This document shows positions 63,048-64,000 of a DNA stretch of 64,000 nt, piece by piece (within the stretch, counting starts at the first letter, position 1; the number at the start of each line of letters is the position of its first letter). The stretch comes from VRUE01 sp963730315. Lineage in GTDB: Bacteria; Actinomycetota; Thermoleophilia; Solirubrobacterales; 70-9. A program made the translations under genes and the position numbers. The stretch covers positions 12,615 through 76,614 of the forward strand of contig CAVSRD010000009.1 in assembly GCA_963730315.1 (NCBI GenBank). The letters are read 5' to 3'. The notes under the pieces are model-generated. The model had not been told where the DNA came from and searched no databases. It saw only the letters and a list, made by a program, of their open reading frames with translations.

Positions 63048-63821
63048 CTAGCGCCGCCGACGCCTGCCGGAGTGCTTGCCGCGCCGCGCTGCGACGCGCA
63101 GCATCCGCTCGCTCTCCTTCTCGGTCGCCTCGCCCATCGCGATCTGGAAGGTCGCGAGCAGGGCGCCCGCAGCGAGCGGGCGCATCCGTTTCAGCGCCTC
63201 GCTCATCTTCGGCCAGTCGCGGTCCGGCCGCCCCGCGCGGTCGAACGGCTGCCAGACCTCCTTGACGAACAGCTGGACGAAGGTGTGCGCCACGCCATCG
63301 GCATGGCGGCGCAGCTGCTCCGCCGCGGCGATCGCACCCTCCGGGCCGATGCCCAGCTCGGCCAGCTGCGCCGCCGCTCGCAGCAAGCGTGGGCTGATCA
63401 CCTCGATCCGCCCGTCCGGCAGAGCGCGAAAGACGCCCAGCTCTTCCCCCCGTCGCAGCAGCTTCGGGTCCGGTCTCTCGCCCCAGACGGCCGTCAGCTC
63501 GTCGGCGTCGAAGATCTCCGGCGCCTCTCCTTCGAACGGGACCCGCAGGGCGCGGGTGAAATCGAAGATCGCCGTGGCAGAGCCATCGCCGCTGTCGAGC
63601 ACCCGCCGGATCGCCTCCAGGTTGAGCCCGTCCGCCTGCATCTCGCGGGTCAGCTCGATCCGTGCCACATGCTCCTCGTTGTAGTACCCGGTGCGGCCAC
63701 GCACGGCCGGCGGCGGCAGCAGCCCACGGGTCTGGTGGGCGCGGATGTTGCGCACGGTCATCCCGGTCCGCTCCGCCAGCTCGCGGATCGTCATCTCCCC
63801 GTTTTCGGGCTTGCCGCTCAT
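63048..63821 (-). CDS. MerR family transcriptional regulator
   Basis: 257 residues. The N-terminal MerR winged helix reads MTIRELAERTGMTVRNIRAH and TRGLLPPPAVRGRTGYY with the expected arginine-rich wing. The remaining 180 residues are helical and unlike short metal-sensing MerR proteins; no Cys metal site is seen, so a small organic ligand is more likely. The end is very basic (GKHSGRRRRR). TACCAT 8 bases before the ATG suggests a leaderless start. Confidence 0.88.
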   Translation of the reverse strand: MSGKPENGEMTIRELAERTGMTVRNIRAHQTRGLLPPPAVRGRTGYYNEEHVARIELTREMQADGLNLEAIRRVLDSGDGSATAIFDFTRALRVPFEGEAPEIFDADELTAVWGERPDPKLLRRGEELGVFRALPDGRIEVISPRLLRAAAQLAELGIGPEGAIAAAEQLRRHADGVAHTFVQLFVKEVWQPFDRAGRPDRDWPKMSEALKRMRPLAAGALLATFQIAMGEATEKESERMLRVAARRGKHSGRRRRR

Positions 63822-63829
63822 CTCAGCGG

Positions 63830-63835
63830 ATGGTA
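63830..63835 (-). promoter_or_regulatory. -10 box of the MerR gene
   Basis: TACCAT on the minus strand, 8 bases before the ATG at 63821. Confidence 0.5.
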
Positions 63836-63885
63836 CGGGTCCCGACGCCGCCAGCGGCGAAGAGGCGGCTCGAGAGCCACTGACA

Positions 63886-63967
63886 TGGGGGAGGCAGGAT
63901 TCGAACCTGCGTAGGCATAGCCAACTGGTTTACAGCCAGTCTCCTTTAACCGCTCGGACACTCCCCC
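63886..63967 (-). tRNA. tRNA-Tyr (anticodon GTA)
   Basis: 82-nt class II tRNA on the minus strand: acceptor GGGGGAG/CTCCCCC, anticodon stem ACTGG/CCAGT with loop CTGTAAA (anticodon GTA), long variable arm, T arm GCAGG-TTCGAAT-CCTGC, discriminator A. CCA is not encoded. Confidence 0.96.
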
Positions 63968-64000
63968 GAGCCAATTCTGCGATTTCGAGTCTAGGATATT

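Overview
The window looks like a chromosomal segment of a high-GC actinobacterium. The GC content is roughly 70 percent by eye. Gene families and codon use point to the deep-branching Thermoleophilia/Solirubrobacterales side, which is an inference and not proven here. Supporting signs are a three-gene succinate dehydrogenase with a CCG-domain subunit, orphan MlaE/YrbE permeases, a TIG/PASTA-like surface-protein remnant, and a large Alu-containing SRP RNA instead of the short form of most actinobacteria. About 60 protein genes, two tRNAs (Val-CAC and Tyr-GTA) and the SRP RNA fill nearly all of the sequence. I see no CRISPR array, insertion sequence, integrase or prophage.

Layout. 1-7.3 kb: a TetR regulator, a membrane GT-C type glycosyltransferase, an Hsp20-Lon protein quality control pair, a small Cys-rich protein, a fatty-acid-hydroxylase-like enzyme and a small AT-hook/winged-helix protein behind nested palindromes. 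7.3-17.5 kb: a TCA block with icd-mdh on the minus strand and sdhA-sdhB-CCG subunit on the plus strand, enclosing aidB, a site-2 protease with CBS domains and an M28 peptidase. 17.6-24.6 kb: beta-phosphoglucomutase plus GH65 phosphorylase, two divergent ion transporters, a CBS protein and a VapBC module. 24.6-30.7 kb: lysC-asd, a PadR regulator coupled to an MMPL exporter, and a MerR regulator. 30.8-34.2 kb: dnaX-ebfC-recR and a degenerate GGDEF protein. 34.3-41.4 kb: a membrane glycosyltransferase-like protein, an ABC exporter, a membrane protein coupled to a CASTOR/POLLUX-like channel subunit, the SRP RNA and a CPA2 antiporter.

41.4-42.8 kb: the tRNA-Val gene and an exact 45-bp copy of its 3' part bracket 1.2 kb that holds a small secreted protein and a decayed TIG/PASTA gene. 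This is a probable remnant of a tRNA-targeted island. 42.8-51.2 kb: ArfB, a patatin-like membrane protein, pterin carbinolamine dehydratase, a GntR-YrbE-YrbE operon without mce genes, an alcohol dehydrogenase and an HD-GYP protein. 51.6-59.4 kb: one plus-strand run of MFS transporter, peptide-type ABC importer (five genes) and an ATP-dependent DNA ligase, most with overlapping stop and start codons. 59.5-64 kb: a radical SAM protein whose start lies in a near-ideal SOS box, then YtoQ, a tandem dCTP-deaminase-like protein, TetR, MerR and tRNA-Tyr.

A theme of the whole window is the start region. At least eighteen genes have a TANNNT box only 6-10 bases before the start codon and no room for a Shine-Dalgarno site, so leaderless transcription is probably common in this organism. 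I used this spacing to choose several starts. Within operons, starts instead overlap the preceding stop (ATGA, GTGA, TGATG).
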